A DNA stretch of 64,000 nucleotides from Bathymodiolus brooksi (taxonomy: Eukaryota; Mollusca; Bivalvia; Mytilida; Modiolidae): assembly GCA_963680875.1 (NCBI GenBank), contig OY804578.1, positions 26,317,101 to 26,381,100 on the forward strand, in the 5' to 3' direction. The notes beneath the pieces were generated by a model that saw only the letters and a list, made by a program, of their open reading frames with translations, was not told where the DNA came from and made no database searches. Numbering within the stretch: the first letter of the stretch is position 1; each line of letters begins with the position of its first letter. The translations under genes and the position numbers were made by a program. Positions 11,309 to 22,974 of this stretch are shown one piece after another.

Positions 11309-11758
11309 CTTTTTTTTATATCATGTATTGTTTTTATGTTTATAAATATCCTAGTGTGACCAAGCTTTACTGCTGCTAGCACACCCCTGTTTTAACTGCC
11401 TTTTTTATAGCTCTTTAAAATTTTCAAAACTCAAATCATATTAAGCCTTACACAAAAAAAAATTATGAGATATATTACAGTTTCATCGTATACAATGCCA
11501 CATTATACAACATTTATCAGAAACATGATAAAATATATGACATAATATAATTATCTACAATAATACATTATATATACTAAATGAAGGAGTAAAGGATACT
11601 AATAACGTTTGGATACTTTTTTTTTTTTTTTTTTTTTTTTTATGATAATGATTTGATATAGAATAACATAACATACAACCATAAGCGTAATTGCTATTGG
11701 TAGAATTGTGACATTAAGATAAAGCAACTTTAAACAAAATGGTATTTCAAGCTCAGAC

Positions 11759-12041
11759 ATCTTAAGGGACCGACCATTTAACTTGTTTTTTGTTTCGTTC
11801 AGAATTTGTTTTTCGGACAACACGAGAGTTAGAACATATATTTATTTTGTCGCGAAAAGCGCGAAAAATTTTCAAAAATTTAACATTAGGTTATATGACA
11901 AAAACTCTGAATCAGATTATTTTTTTTTTCCTCCACCAAAATCAGAATATTTTTTTCAGCAACATTGGGAATCAGAATATTTAAAAAAAAACAAAAAAAC
12001 ATAACCTCCCCCCTGCAAGTTAAATGGTCCGTCCCTAAGAT
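11759..12041. mobile_element. MITE, 283 bp
   Basis: The element has inverted ends of about 25 bp: atcttaagggaccgaccatt on the left, and atcttagggacggaccattt reading inward from the right, both followed by aacttg. The interior is non-coding. No separate target duplication could be told apart from the TIR. The superfamily is unassigned. Confidence 0.75.
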
Positions 12042-12262
12042 AAAGATAATGTCACAACCCTACGAAAGAAACTTTAAAATTCAATATGTAAACACATAAA
12101 TGACAAAAGAACTTAATCACATGTACCTATTTAGATATAATAGATGAATACTTTTGTCATACTTGATACTTATTATTGTACACTTGGCTTATTGACAAAC
12201 GATTATCGTTATGTACTGTGCCACTGAATGAAACAATCATAATTTAAAGTTACATACAAATA

Positions 12263-12871
12263 TTAGAATTTTAATAATTTACCCCTCATTTTAAAACATG
12301 GAACGTAATTTTCTTCCTTGAAAGTATTTTCAGGGTCAAACCATTTATTTTTGGATCTAAATTCCGTGCACTTTGAGCAATAACACTTTGCTAAAACTTT
12401 TACCTTGTACTCATATAAACATTTAACTTTTCTAAAGGCTTTTTTAAATTTATTATAAGATATTGTTTGGTCATTTAATAACTGTAGAGATAATCTACCC
12501 TGAATTGAACATTCCTTTGCAATGTTTGGATAACCTCGGGTTAAGAGTCTGTGAATAAATGGAAGGAATTCTTCAACATTTTCTACCGAAATTTGAACAT
12601 TTTGCAAAATAGCTACCAAATTTGATTCAGAAATATTCAGAAATGAAGCAATTTCAGTGACTTTTATTAAAATATCTTTATTAAGTGGTATTGGAATATT
12701 ATGAGAAACTTGTCTTAAATGTTGGAAGGCTTCCTGATCGAAAAACGATAAATCAATTGTATTTTCTTTAAATCGACCCAAAGCTTCAAACGTTTCACAA
12801 ACGTTGATGCACCTTTGGTCACTTGGTAATAGTGCAATAATAGTGGTTTGAAATTTGCAATGAACTTCCAT
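12263..12871 (-). CDS. Unknown minus-strand ORF, C-terminal part with Cys pairs
   Basis: A frame of about 202 codons runs from ATG at 12869-12871; the frame is open to 12970 but without an earlier ATG. Its composition is typical of soluble helical protein. Near the C-terminus it has CYCSKC and, 25 residues on, a further C (YVPCF), a possible zinc site. A GT donor (aggggtaaatt) occurs at about 12278-12288, just before the stop, so translation might continue into another exon. It overlaps at its 5' side with the open segment 12876-13162 in another frame; together these look like one coding region joined across a frameshift or a short intron. I do not recognise the family. It lies downstream of the Gypsy-like envelope on the same strand. 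Confidence 0.45.
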   Translation of the reverse strand: MEVHCKFQTTIIALLPSDQRCINVCETFEALGRFKENTIDLSFFDQEAFQHLRQVSHNIPIPLNKDILIKVTEIASFLNISESNLVAILQNVQISVENVEEFLPFIHRLLTRGYPNIAKECSIQGRLSLQLLNDQTISYNKFKKAFRKVKCLYEYKVKVLAKCYCSKCTEFRSKNKWFDPENTFKEENYVPCFKMRGKLLKF

Positions 12872-12875
12872 GTTA

Positions 12876-13162
12876 TTATTTAAAATTAGAACAAACATTT
12901 TTTGTGTATAATTTATATAACTGTTGAAAATAATCAATATACAGTAACATTCGTGAGGGTAAGTTATCAAAAGGAATATCTGGATTCTTTGAAACAGTAT
13001 CTAAACAAGAAAATAAAAAAATTGGAGTGTTTGACACAAAAGGATCAAAGTTACACTCTAATAATCTATTAATGGCTTCTACAAAATCAATGTTAACATT
13101 ATTATTTATTAGTTGTAACCAGATCTCCTCAGGTTCACTTTTGTTAACACCATTCTGTGTAT
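12876..13162 (-). other. Open exon-like segment preceding the unknown ORF
   Basis: The minus-strand frame reads protein-like sequence (EEIWLQLINNNVNIDFVEAI, then a leucine/phenylalanine-rich helix and LPSRMLLYIDYFQQLYKLY) and ends at TAA 12876-12878. There is no ATG at its start. Instead the sequence begins after a pyrimidine-containing AG acceptor (gtccttcttag), giving an exon start at 13162. Its 3' end overlaps the ATG of the next ORF in a different frame within ~10 bp, which suggests a single-base frameshift. Function unknown. Confidence 0.4.
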
Positions 13163-13445
13163 CTAAGAAGGACGAATCAACGAAAAAAAAATTATTTTGC
13201 TGTTGTCATTCCTTTCTGGTTTATATATATATATTTTTTTCTATAAAAAAAAACACAATACTTTTATTGGTTTGTTTGTTTATGTATTTATTTCTGACTT
13301 ATTTATTTTAACTAACTAATTTCTATTATTATTCTTATTCAATTAATTTAAAAATGACGTGGCTGTAGCCATCGGATAGGACGACCATAGGCACATAACA
13401 TCACAGCCTTTAATTTCCCGATCATGGTTAAGACGTCTTCAGGGA

Positions 13446-13688
13446 CTACCATACCATATTAAATGGTAGTCCTGGTCTTAACCATAGAATTAGGTCCAGG
13501 TTTTTGGAATAAAATTGTTCTAAATGTGATGGCCTAATGTTAGTTATCTCATGGTCCGGCTGAGCTGATATAGTTTTTTTTAACTTACTATATTTAGAAA
13601 CCTGGATCAGCTCATCCAGGACCCTAGTCTTTTCCTCAATGAAAAATATTTCTTCAGCCCCTGCCATTTCTGTCTGTTAATGTTATTG
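13446..13688 (-). CDS. Putative first exon of an unknown gene
   Basis: The ATG at 13665-13667 follows a strong splice acceptor (tattttgtttctttctag) by about 20 bp. It opens 73 codons starting MAGAEEIFFIEEKTRVLDEL, a charged helical protein of no recognised family. Near its end (13430-13490) the DNA is an imperfect palindrome (atggttaagac .. gtcttaaccat with agggactaccat / atggtagtcct inside), in which the stop codon lies. The segment lies only ~70 bp downstream of the envelope ORF stop. It could be a spliced accessory ORF of the same retroelement or the start of a separate host gene whose later exons are at 13162-12263. Confidence 0.35.
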
Positions 13689-13760
13689 AAGCTAGAAAGA
13701 AACAAAATAGATTTTGTTTGTCTGTTTGTTTTTCTGTTCTTTCATTCAAATGTTGTTTAA

Positions 13761-16137
13761 CTACATATCCCGTAGTGGTGCGGTTGGTATTGAAATCGCG
13801 TTATCCCGAGTATGAAGGATAGGACTTTTAATATCATGATGTAAAATTAGAATGTGCACGCAGTACGATTCGTCTAGTATTGCTCGAAGTCTATACGCTT
13901 GAAAAGGAGTGATTGAAATTTTAGCCGGAAAGTTAATTGTATGATCCGTACTGACATTTATTAAACGAAAGTTTGGCCATTTCACTGTCAGTTTTGGAAG
14001 TAATGATCCCGTAATTATGATGTTTCCGATGAAATTTGGGTACATTATATTGAAATACGATGGGCAGAGAGGCAGTGTCAAAACTTCAATAATTTCGCAA
14101 GTGAGCCCCGTGGTTATTTCCAAACATACTCTGGTGTTTCTCGGCGGAATCCTAAAATATTTGTACAACAAAAGAATCGTTGCCGTGAATGAAAACAAAG
14201 TAAAAACGAACACAACATGATCCCATTTTATGTTTTCGGTCAAAACTGCAGACCACGAAGGTGGTGCAGTTGTAGTAGGAATTGTGTATTGAAGGGTGAA
14301 AGCATGAACTGTTGACAAGTTTTTAGCTAATAAAATTGCGCCACCTAAAACTCTGACTTTATAAACTAACCAAATTATAGCTATCAGATTTAAACTAGTG
14401 AGCGATAAAGCAAGAATTATTAAAATATCATTTGTTTTTGGCCAATCGTCATCATCTATTTCTACTTCTCCCTCAACTAATGACTCTGCTAAGTTTGAAA
14501 ATATGACTTGATCCTTTTTTGCTCGATTTGCCATTTTTCTCAAAAATAAGGAGTATTTAGAATCATCTGCAAATATGTTTGCCATTTTATGTTCATAAAT
14601 TTTGAAAGGAGGAATTTTAATATGTATTGAATTATTGAATGATGTGTCGGCTACGACTTTCCTTAGTTGTGAATCATTAAAGAATTGTTGGATTACAGCT
14701 AGATTGACTGGATATAAGGTCGTAATGTCCCTAGTTTCATTATTACATAAGATAATTTTCTGATCAAACTGTATGTTATTCCCTATAACTGTACACTGGC
14801 ATGGTATTGTCATCATACAATAATTACATCCTTTCATCCTGTTATCATTATCCCTACATCTTAACGTGAAACTTGAGGTCTGATAAATCAACATTTTTGA
14901 TAATGGTAGTTCTAGTATGTGTGGCTTGATTTTATTTAATAAAAATGTAAAGTTACATTTGGCCTTAATCTTTTCCTTATCATTCAAAAATAATGCCGCT
15001 TCCCAGGTAATTTCAGCACTAGTTCTTAACATAGGGTGTAAAGTGCATGTCATCAAATTCCGACCCTGACATTGATTTAGTGCTGATTGTGATAACGTTG
15101 TGTAAGATTGTTGGTTTGATGATATGATAAAATAATCATTAACATCGAATAACTGAGTTGCATGCGGTGACGATTCATTGACGGGAACTGGGAATGCTAA
15201 AATCTTAAACACTTTATACCTTACATTATGAGGAGTAATAGTTAACCGAAATGAAAATAGATAAATTCGTCTCATTATTGAAAATTTACCGAACTCATAA
15301 TAATATTGAGGTGTTTGTCTTAAAACTTGATATCCTTAAGGTGTTAAGTGTCCTTGAACAAAATTTAGTGTCTTTTCCATTTCCTTTGGAGGAATGAGCA
15401 AAGGAGATATTTTCCCTGTCAATAATAACGCTATTGACGATAACAACTTCCCAAGATACCGTTCGACATACTGTGACTTTTCTATTTGTTCCCCGTATAA
15501 TGCCGTCATTTTCTGAAATCGTTCTTGAAGTTTATTGGTTTCATTCGTTATTTTAGCTGCTAGTATCTTTGTTAACACCTCATTTTCTTTTATTCCTTCC
15601 ATTAAATTGTCCATTCGATCATCCACCTGATTTATATATGATGATAGGTCGCCTCCATGTCTTACCAGTGCGCGTGCTATTTTTATTTTGCTGTCGTGTA
15701 AGAGCATTGATATGTCCGACTAAGACGCGGACATCATTTTCTGTGGCTATTCCAAAGATACTTTTTGATAAATCGCCAACAAAAGGAAGTAATGCCCTTT
15801 TCGAGAATCCTTTATTTCCTGTTGTTTCTGGAATCATGTCGTAAACTAGGTGTCTGGTTTGACTTAAATGTCGTGTTTGTTGTCGTATTGTATCTAACTG
15901 GAACAGAATCGGATTCAGGTTTGAGAGGGGAAAATCGCCGTTAAAATATGTTGTGTCCGTGAAATTGCTCTCAGAAGGAATATCAACCATCCACGTATGA
16001 ATCCAATATTCCGAAGAAAATTGTATATCTATCTGTCGTTGGAAAAGTATTCCATAATTTAACCTATGTTCATCTTCGTTTTCTCCCTTACAAGCAGTAA
16101 CAAAGAAAATTAGGAGATAAAAACCATACAACCTCAT
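13761..16137 (-). pseudogene. env: Gypsy-type retroelement envelope glycoprotein, broken
   Basis: This is an ancient endogenous envelope-like gene. It starts at ATG 16135-16137 with a signal-peptide-like segment (MRLYGFYLLIFFVTA). A furin-type KR site follows at about 15800, with a hydrophobic, glycine-containing segment right after it that looks like the fusion-peptide region of baculovirus F/errantivirus-type proteins. Several N-x-S/T sequons are present. The frame is interrupted by a frameshift near 15700 and by an in-frame TAA at 15336-15338. The 3' two-thirds (13761-15275) is intact. It holds a membrane segment (IIWLVY region, about 14360-14430), a second one (about 14155-14215), and then about 130 further residues. 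The element is not functional as it stands. Assignment to the F-type family is by motif order only. Confidence 0.7.
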
Positions 16138-16404
16138 ACTGAGCACACCTACAAAGATAGAAATAGATTTTATAGAAAGTTTTTGCTACCGGTAGCCTAA
16201 AGTGAAAGTTAGAAAGATGGTTGTGTGATCAGTAATACGTCATCTAGTTCCATCCCCATTGCCTTGTTATGTATGCTTATTTCGTGCGCGTTTTATTTTA
16301 TACTATTCAAATTTTCACATTATTTTATACTAAATGATTCCTTATTTGTTATAATTCTCCATAAGTTCTAATTTGAATTAATGCCTTGTATTTATCTTTT
16401 CTTT

Positions 16405-17054
16405 TTACCTTTTTTTTTTATTCGATTTTCTTGTATAAAACTCATTTTTCAAGTGATCTGACATATTTTGTTCTGGTTCCCATCTAATCAGAAATTCTCT
16501 TATCCCTGATCTCACTCTGGTCTTTAGAAGTTTTCCTACTGGATAATAATTATGATCCGTATTGTTGTCTTCGTTTTGCCTTGATTGACTGTTCTGACTG
16601 ACCTCATCTTGATTATCGTCTTGTATATCTTGTGGAGCTCTCTCATTGTGTACTGTATCGTCGTTGTTTATGTGCTGATGTGTATTCTCTTGTGATGACT
16701 GTGTATTTTCTGTTTCATCACTGGGATCGAAACACCCCTGACGTATATCTCTAGGATCATTATATAACTTGAGTCTGGATATATTTACCGGTGATGAATG
16801 TTCTTTGTGTGTTTCACAGTTTCTTATAACGTAAGTATCATGATTTAGCTTACTAACTATGTAATAAGGCCCTGTCCATTTTGCTTCTAATTTCTTCTTT
16901 TTACCTGGAGCAATATGATCTTGTTTCAGTAGGACATGCTGTCCTCTTTTGAACTCTATGTCAGATGCTCTTTGATCATGTTTTTCCTTCATTTCATCAC
17001 GTACTATTTGCAAATTTTCTCGTGCGATTTTTCGTGTGACTTTATTGATTTAAT
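16405..17054 (-). pseudogene. pol: Gypsy (Metaviridae) integrase C-terminus with GPY/F domain
   Basis: The minus-strand frame opens after an in-frame stop near 17055 and ends at TGA/TAA 16405. It encodes a typical integrase C-terminal region: a helix (DEMKEKHDQRASD), a basic segment (GQHVLLKQDHIAPGKKKKL), and the GPY/F motif (KWTGPYYIVSKLNHDTYVIR). A long acidic, Q/N/D-rich linker follows, then a small chromodomain-like segment (YPVGKLLKTRVRSG..FLIRWE). In Gypsy elements this module targets and positions the integrase on chromatin. The catalytic core, RT, protease and gag are absent; the upstream side is cut off near the long-TIR element at 17233. The envelope ORF follows 270 bp downstream, which is the normal pol-env order. 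No LTR could be recognised. Confidence 0.75.
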
Positions 17055-17232
17055 TTTACCATGCTTCAGTCATAAATAGCTCGCTTCTCGAGCTTATCAA
17101 TAAAGGAATAATGACGAATACCATTTATTTTTCTTTGCATACGAAATCAGAAATGTTCCATTCAATATCCAGTTTTACATAACTATTATACTGCTTGATT
17201 TTCCTTAGTCAGAATTTTTTTCTTCTCCCAAG

Positions 17233-18119
17233 CACAGGGCCTTGTCACTATCCAGGTAAATATACTATCAATGTATAAACATATACAAGGGCGGACATCT
17301 TTTTTTACCCCCGCTCGCTTCAAGTCGTGTTTGTTTTTTAAATTCCTTTTAATATATTCAAAACCCTGTTTGGTTCAACTCCCAAGACCTTATTCTTTTC
17401 AAAAAATATCATGACCCCCCCCCCCCCCCTCGACTACCTCTTGTGAAGGCGCAGCAGTCGTTTTTGTCAGGAATTCGCCTGAGTAGAGAACAGCATGGAC
17501 CCAAAGTGAAAGTAACAGCGCCACCTATAGAAAAACGGAAGTTCAGAACTCTCGGGGTTTTACCATTCGATATTTGGTTTTCTCGCTAGTTATCGTGTTT
17601 CTAAGTATAAGATACCGCGGGAAATAACAGACGAAATAATAAATTAAAGAAAATGGACAGCAATCAAGAAAAAGCCTTGAAAATGGCATTTATCATTCAT
17701 TGTATGTACAAGTCAAAAATGTTCAGTTTTCACTTCAAATCGTCCCGCTCGTTTAATGATGTTTGAATCTTAGCGGTATTTTCCTTACCTCAAAGCTAAA
17801 ACCCCGAGAGTTCCGAACTTCCGGGTTTTTTTTAGGTGGCGCTGTTACTTTCACTTTGGGTCCATGTTGTTCTCTACTCGGGCGAATTCCTGACAAAAAC
17901 GACCGCTGCGCCTTCACAAGAGGTAGTCGAGGGGAGGTCATGATATTTTTTTAAAAGAATAAGGTCTTGGGAGTTGAACCAAACAGGGTTTTGAATATAT
18001 TAGAAGGAATTTAAAAAACAAACACGACTTGAAGCGAGCGGGGGTAAAAAAAGATGTCCGCCCTTGTATATGTTTATACATTGATAGTATATTTACCTGG
18101 ATAGTGACAAGGCCCTGTG
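17233..18119. mobile_element. Long-TIR transposon, 887 bp, with 7-bp target duplication
   Basis: The inverted ends are about 340 bp long and start CACAGGGCCTTGTCACTATCC on both sides (shared 20-mer acagggccttgtcactatcc). They contain a C-tract and the segment agcgccacct near their inner ends. The arms differ by substitutions and indels. The interior (about 17580-17790) has no transposase. The flanks carry the direct repeat TCCCAAG at 17226-17232 and 18120-18126, which I take as the target duplication. Long TIRs plus a 7-8 bp duplication suggest a Mutator-like (MULE) non-autonomous element, but this is inference. The termini resemble those of the 3.2 kb element at 32393. Confidence 0.85.
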
Positions 18120-18126
18120 TCCCAAG

Positions 18127-18994
18127 TCTGGCAAAATTATTTATTTGTGCGAAAATTTAAATCAGAAATATTAAAAAAAAATATATAAATAAATTTGAAA
18201 AGCACCCCTCCTTGAAGTATATCTATAAATAGCGTTTGAGGAAAATTTGTATTATTTATGCAGACTGTAATGTCACTGTGAAACCATTATTTGGCCAGTG
18301 ATATTAATTTTTAACTGTTTTGAATACCGAAATGAAAAATAATATATATCTAATCACTTACACTCAATGAACAATTGAAGACAAACGTTGCAATAAGGTC
18401 TCCCTCAAAAGATATTTACGTAAATTAACATTGTTTCGTTATGTCACGGGAAGATACGTTCATTCGTCAGTTATCGAGAAATCTCTATTAATGGAATCCA
18501 TTTAGCAAAGTTCGTATTATTGATTGGCAGAACATCATCAATATACCTGGGAGTGAGATTAAAGGCTTAAAGCCTCTCTACTTTTTTTTGTCTTTGATAA
18601 GTTTGTGCATAAACTCAGACTCATGGGAGAATAGAAAAAGTTGGAGAGGAGGGGGGCATAGTTTGTTCCCATAGGGATGTCTAGCTATGATTTCTTGAAA
18701 AATGTGCCATTCGAACTCGACAAATATATGTTATCGATAAGGAACTCCAACATTTTGATGACTTCATTTTATGTATAACACTTTTTACCTTTCGTTTCGT
18801 GCTTGACAAAATAAGTTAATTCGTGACCCAATACTATAAACTTGTAACGTTGCACCCATTTTTTAAAGTAAAATGCGTTGTGAATAATTTACTTTAAAGA
18901 GGAAATGAAAGTGTAAAAGGTAAAAAAGTCAAATATTTGGCTAGATGAAATTTTCGAGAATTAAAATTATCCTCTTCTTTCAGTATCCACTTTT
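18127..18994. other. Non-coding stretch
   Basis: AT-rich with no convincing exon, RNA gene or repeat family. Confidence 0.5.
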
Positions 18995-19360
18995 GATTGA
19001 TTGATTGAGTGATTGTTGCCAATTCAGCAATTTTTCAGCTATATTATGGCGAGAACAAGTTAATTATCAATGAGATGATGATGAGGTCCGCTTTGTTCTA
19101 GACCAACACGCTGAGTTGGATTTTTTTAGTGCTAGCTCACTAAAACAACAGTCCGCGGGTAGAAATGTCACTCCATTCGGACACATTATTCTGATTCCGA
19201 GCTAACCAATCTTTCCTCTTTCTCCGTAACGCTGCATGCTTAGCGGAGAAGCAACACGTATCAATTTTATAATCCTTGGTTTGACCCTACCGGGGCTCGA
19301 ACCCACGATCTACCGCACTTAAGGCGAGCACGCTTACCATTACGCCACCGATGCGGTGCC
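18995..19360 (-). mobile_element. tRNA-derived SINE, near full length
   Basis: Read on the minus strand, it begins with a tRNA-like head containing pol III A and B boxes; the B-box region reads gggttcgagcc at about 19300. A body with the conserved tccgagtgg / cagtgagctagcac blocks follows, and then a tail (gttctcgccataatatagct, then aacaatcactcaatcaatca). The tail is the 3' end type widespread in bivalve SINEs. It is shared with the copies at 27675, 47003, 49262, 50245 and 50622. Confidence 0.85.
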
Positions 19361-19688
19361 TTTGCCGATTGATGTTACCACGTGAATATACTTGGTCACA
19401 GTATGATAGTAGTCCTCCTTTGACTGCATGCAAAATTTTAGTCATAGTTATAGATAGTTCTTTTGTTGAACAAGTAGAAGAACTGGGGAATATACCTGTC
19501 TAAATATTGATTCTTCTGAAATTTTGGTATCCAATATAAAGTAGATAATTCACAATTTTCTTCATTTATCGGAATATTCAGTGATGACATGAATGACTTG
19601 TGATTTGCCAAAGTGTCTTCTTTGTCAAAATTAGTATTTTTGTAAGGTTTACCAGAGTTCTTGGAAATATCAAGTTCTTCCTATTGCT

Positions 19689-19719
19689 CGTTTGGCGTTA
19701 AACAACAATCACTCACTTC
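19689..19719 (+). repeat. SINE tail fragment
   Basis: Only the terminal block, ggcgttaaacaacaatcact and a following cac, is present. It is a 5'-truncated SINE end. Confidence 0.6.
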
Positions 19720-20033
19720 ATTACTTATTTACCAAACCTTATTTCTTGTGATTTTTGAATAATTTTATGATGTTTACCTATTTGCAATTAAGCATGTTTG
19801 TAAGCTCAACTGGTCAAAACGGCCAAGTGAAGTATTATCAATTAGTGTCCGTCGTCTGTTATCCATAACTTTTCATATTAATATCTAACATTTTACTGCG
19901 CAAAATGCAATATTGTCGTCTACCAGTGTTCACCGACTAATTTTTCTATGATGGGTTCATCAGATCTAGCGACACTGAATTTAGCAACACCAGAAGTTCA
20001 GAATTTTGAATGTAACAACAAAATGTAAACATC

Positions 20034-20393
20034 GTCGTTCCTGTTACGCTAGACTCTATCTCTGTCAACGCCCATTTAACAAGATTCTTGTAAAAGTTAG
20101 AAACAGTAAAAAAAAATGTACTTAAAATTGTTTTAATTATTGTAAATATCAATAAAGATGAAAATAAATCACTCATTTCAAATCAATTCTCTCTTGAAAA
20201 TGATTCCCCCTCTCCCCCTAAAAAGTCAAAAACGATCACAAATCATTTTAAGAGAGAATTGATTTGAAATGAGTGATTTATTTTCATCTTTATTGATATT
20301 TACAATAATTAAAACAATTTTAAGTACATTTTTTTACTGTTTCTAAATTTTACAAAAATTGACAGAGATAGAGTCTAGCGTAGCAGGAACGAC
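20034..20393. repeat. Long hairpin with arms of about 160 bp
   Basis: Left arm 20034-20206 (gtcgttcctgttacgctaga, ending tctctcttgaaaatgatt) pairs with right arm 20241-20393 (aatcattttaagagaga, ending gctacgctaga reading inward). The spacer is about 34 bp and C-rich. Identity between arms is very high in the inner 140 bp. The arms could be TIRs of a compact foldback MITE or the product of template switching. No ORF is supported. Confidence 0.8.
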
Positions 20394-20548
20394 AACTCTG
20401 GATAGAGAATGATTGTGATGACATTTTCGATGAGCTAAAAAAAAAAAACTTGACACGTAAGCATCTCAACAAATTCCTTATAGCAGACTTAAATATTAAT
20501 AGCCTCAGGTATATATTATGTTAAATAATTGAATATACCAGTAGGGTC

Positions 20549-21566
20549 TAACACCGGGAGAGGTGCAAGATAATATAGCATCGTGTTATCGGTTTTCGTG
20601 CTATTATCGATTTTCAGATATAGCGATTAACAGTGTAAACCCTTCATTCATATGACGATTGGAATTTTCAAAGAATGGCTAGTTAAATATTTCTTTGTAC
20701 ATAAGATTGTTTTCAAAACCATTCTTGTATTTTAATATACTCTCGATTATCTGGCAACTTTTGCTGTCAGTAAAATGGCGTCATCTGTTTTCGTTTGAAG
20801 TAAAAACAGAGCCGATATACGGGATGGAAACGAATATAAAATCCGGAAATGGCTGGTTTTAAAATTTCATGGTTCTGGCCATCTACCAAATCATACTACA
20901 TCTAAATAAAATAACAGACTGTTTGAAAATGACCACTTTCAAAATTGTGTTTACTTTTGATGTTTTTTTAAGTGCTGAAACCACAATGCACTGCAAAGTG
21001 ACATGTATTTTATATAAGAAACAGGCACATTTCAGTCAGCACTTATGTTTACAAGTACGATCAGTGACCCCCATGACAGTTACATGACAGGAATAACCGG
21101 TGTCTGAGAGGCAGACGACATAGTTCAATTTTATATAGCCCTTCTGGATTTTTTTCCAGCTACTTTATAAATGAAGTAAATTTTTAGCATTACAAAAAGT
21201 ATGGTTCAGTAGGTAGGTTCACTGTTTTTGGTACTTACGTCTTTAAAAGCAAACTTTAACATCTTTTACAGATGTCATGCTGTAGTCTTGTTTATGTTCC
21301 ATAAATAGAAACCGGAAGACACGTCAAAAATAATGCGTGCGCTGTGGAAATCAAAATAAAATGGATAAAACGAAAACAGATGACACACGAAAACACATAC
21401 CGTGACGATAGAATCTAACACCGGGGCCGGGGGAGCACAAATCTCCGACACCCGAGGGTAAGATTTCAATTGTTCTCTTACGAGGCTTGCCGAGTTAGAG
21501 AATGATTGAAATCTTACCCAAGGGTGTCGGAGATTTCCCTATCTTGTACTTTTTCCGGTGTTTGAT
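20549..21566. mobile_element. Possible TIR element, weak
   Basis: The segment starts tctaacaccgggagaggtgc and ends so that its inverted complement reads atcaaacaccggaaaaagta. Both are followed by caagata, giving a degenerate TIR of about 26 bp. An inner copy of tctaacaccggg occurs at 21414. No transposase ORF and no target duplication were found, so this is only a candidate. Confidence 0.3.
21440..21536. repeat. 97-bp near-perfect palindrome
   Basis: aatctccgacacccgagggt with the following taagatttcaatt pairs with gattgaaatcttacccaagg and the following gtgtcggagattt. A loop of about 30 bp separates the arms and itself contains tctctta / tagaga pairing. It is probably the end or core of a small foldback repeat. 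Confidence 0.75.
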
Positions 21567-22279
21567 TTTATTTCTCACTAAACACCATTGATTTGTTTAC
21601 ATTCCATCGAGCGTTTTCCCGCAAATTTGTTTTCCATTGCTAAAGTAAATATTCGATTTATCCATATGCATCCATGTCTTGGCAGTATTTTAAATGTATT
21701 TCATAATAAAATACAATGTATATTAATAAAAATATATTATATTATATTGCCTATACAATTCCTCCTTAACAACTTGATGGAATTGAATGAATCTTACAGG
21801 AAATCTTTAATACCATATGGCAAGGTTCATTAACTTCATGATTTCTTTAGTACCAAATGGCATTGTGCACCTTCTATTTTTGTTTTCCCATTTTAACAGT
21901 TCTTGCTAAAATATCTTCACTTTTGGATTTTGTCATTTAAGGCTATGTAATTGTCATACAAGGCTATACAATAGAGAGAGGATACTGTTGCGTTATCCAT
22001 AACTCTTCCTAAACAACAGAATGGATTTCAATAAAACTTCCAGAGTTTCTTATGTTTAGTTTTTGCAAGCATTATTTTTTCCAGAAGTTCTTCTGTAAGG
22101 AGGGCGCTCACTGTACGTCCTGTTATGTTGCTGTTGGTTTTTTTTTTAGTTCTTCAAAATAGAACAATAGGATTTGAAATAAAAAGTTTACAGTGTTGGG
22201 ACTTTTTGACCCCTGTATATCTCGGAAAGAACAACGGTAAGACATTACGTCAGATCTGTTGGCACACTACCGAATAAAG

Positions 22280-22660
22280 GTAATAACAATGGTACGTACT
22301 CCAAGTCGCATTCAAAAGGGAAAGTCCACAAAAACAGACAAAACCGATAAGAAGCTCAACCATCTGAGTTTTCAATCAACGGAACAACTGAAAAACAACA
22401 CATTCCTGGCTTGGTAGAGGCATTTTCCCAGGAAAATGGTGGGTTCTGATAGCAGATAGGCAGATGCCACTCGTCTAACCCTAAGACGTTACCAAGTATA
22501 AAAACAATCGGTACATGTAAATTCTCTAATCCTAAGACATGACCAAATGTGAAACTAGAAAACAACTATCATATTCCCGACTTGATACAGGCATTTCCCA
22601 AGAAAATGGTGGGTCAAACCTCCCACTTGTATGACAGTCGTTAATAGTTTGCGAATAGGA
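22280..22660. repeat. Dispersed bivalve-type repeat with two internal units
   Basis: Two related units, at about 22380-22445 and 22555-22615, share the pattern a-c-a-t-t-c-c-t/c-g-a/g-c-t-t-g, then caggcatttt.cc.a.gaaaatggtgggt. The block cctcccacttgtatgacagtcg follows. This combination recalls a repeat I know from mussel transcripts, but the family name cannot be checked here. No protein is supported. Confidence 0.5.
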
Positions 22661-22974
22661 AAATTTATGTAGAATACAAACGAAAAACGTAATAAAATCA
22701 GACGAATAATGAACCCTCAATATCCCAATCTATGAAAATACCCCCTCATATCCCCCATTTTTTTCTATATGCCCACTCCAGAAACTTTATAATTCATAAA
22801 TACTGACACACACACAAACACAAATAAAAATATGACATTTGAACTTCTGAAAGTTTGTCGGCAAGCAAACCCGGCTTGGATTGAGTTGCGGGTAATGTAC
22901 GTGAGGAGTACTGTAACGGACAGACATGCAAGATGGGTTATAATTAATCAAAATTATTGTATTTAAAAAATCGA

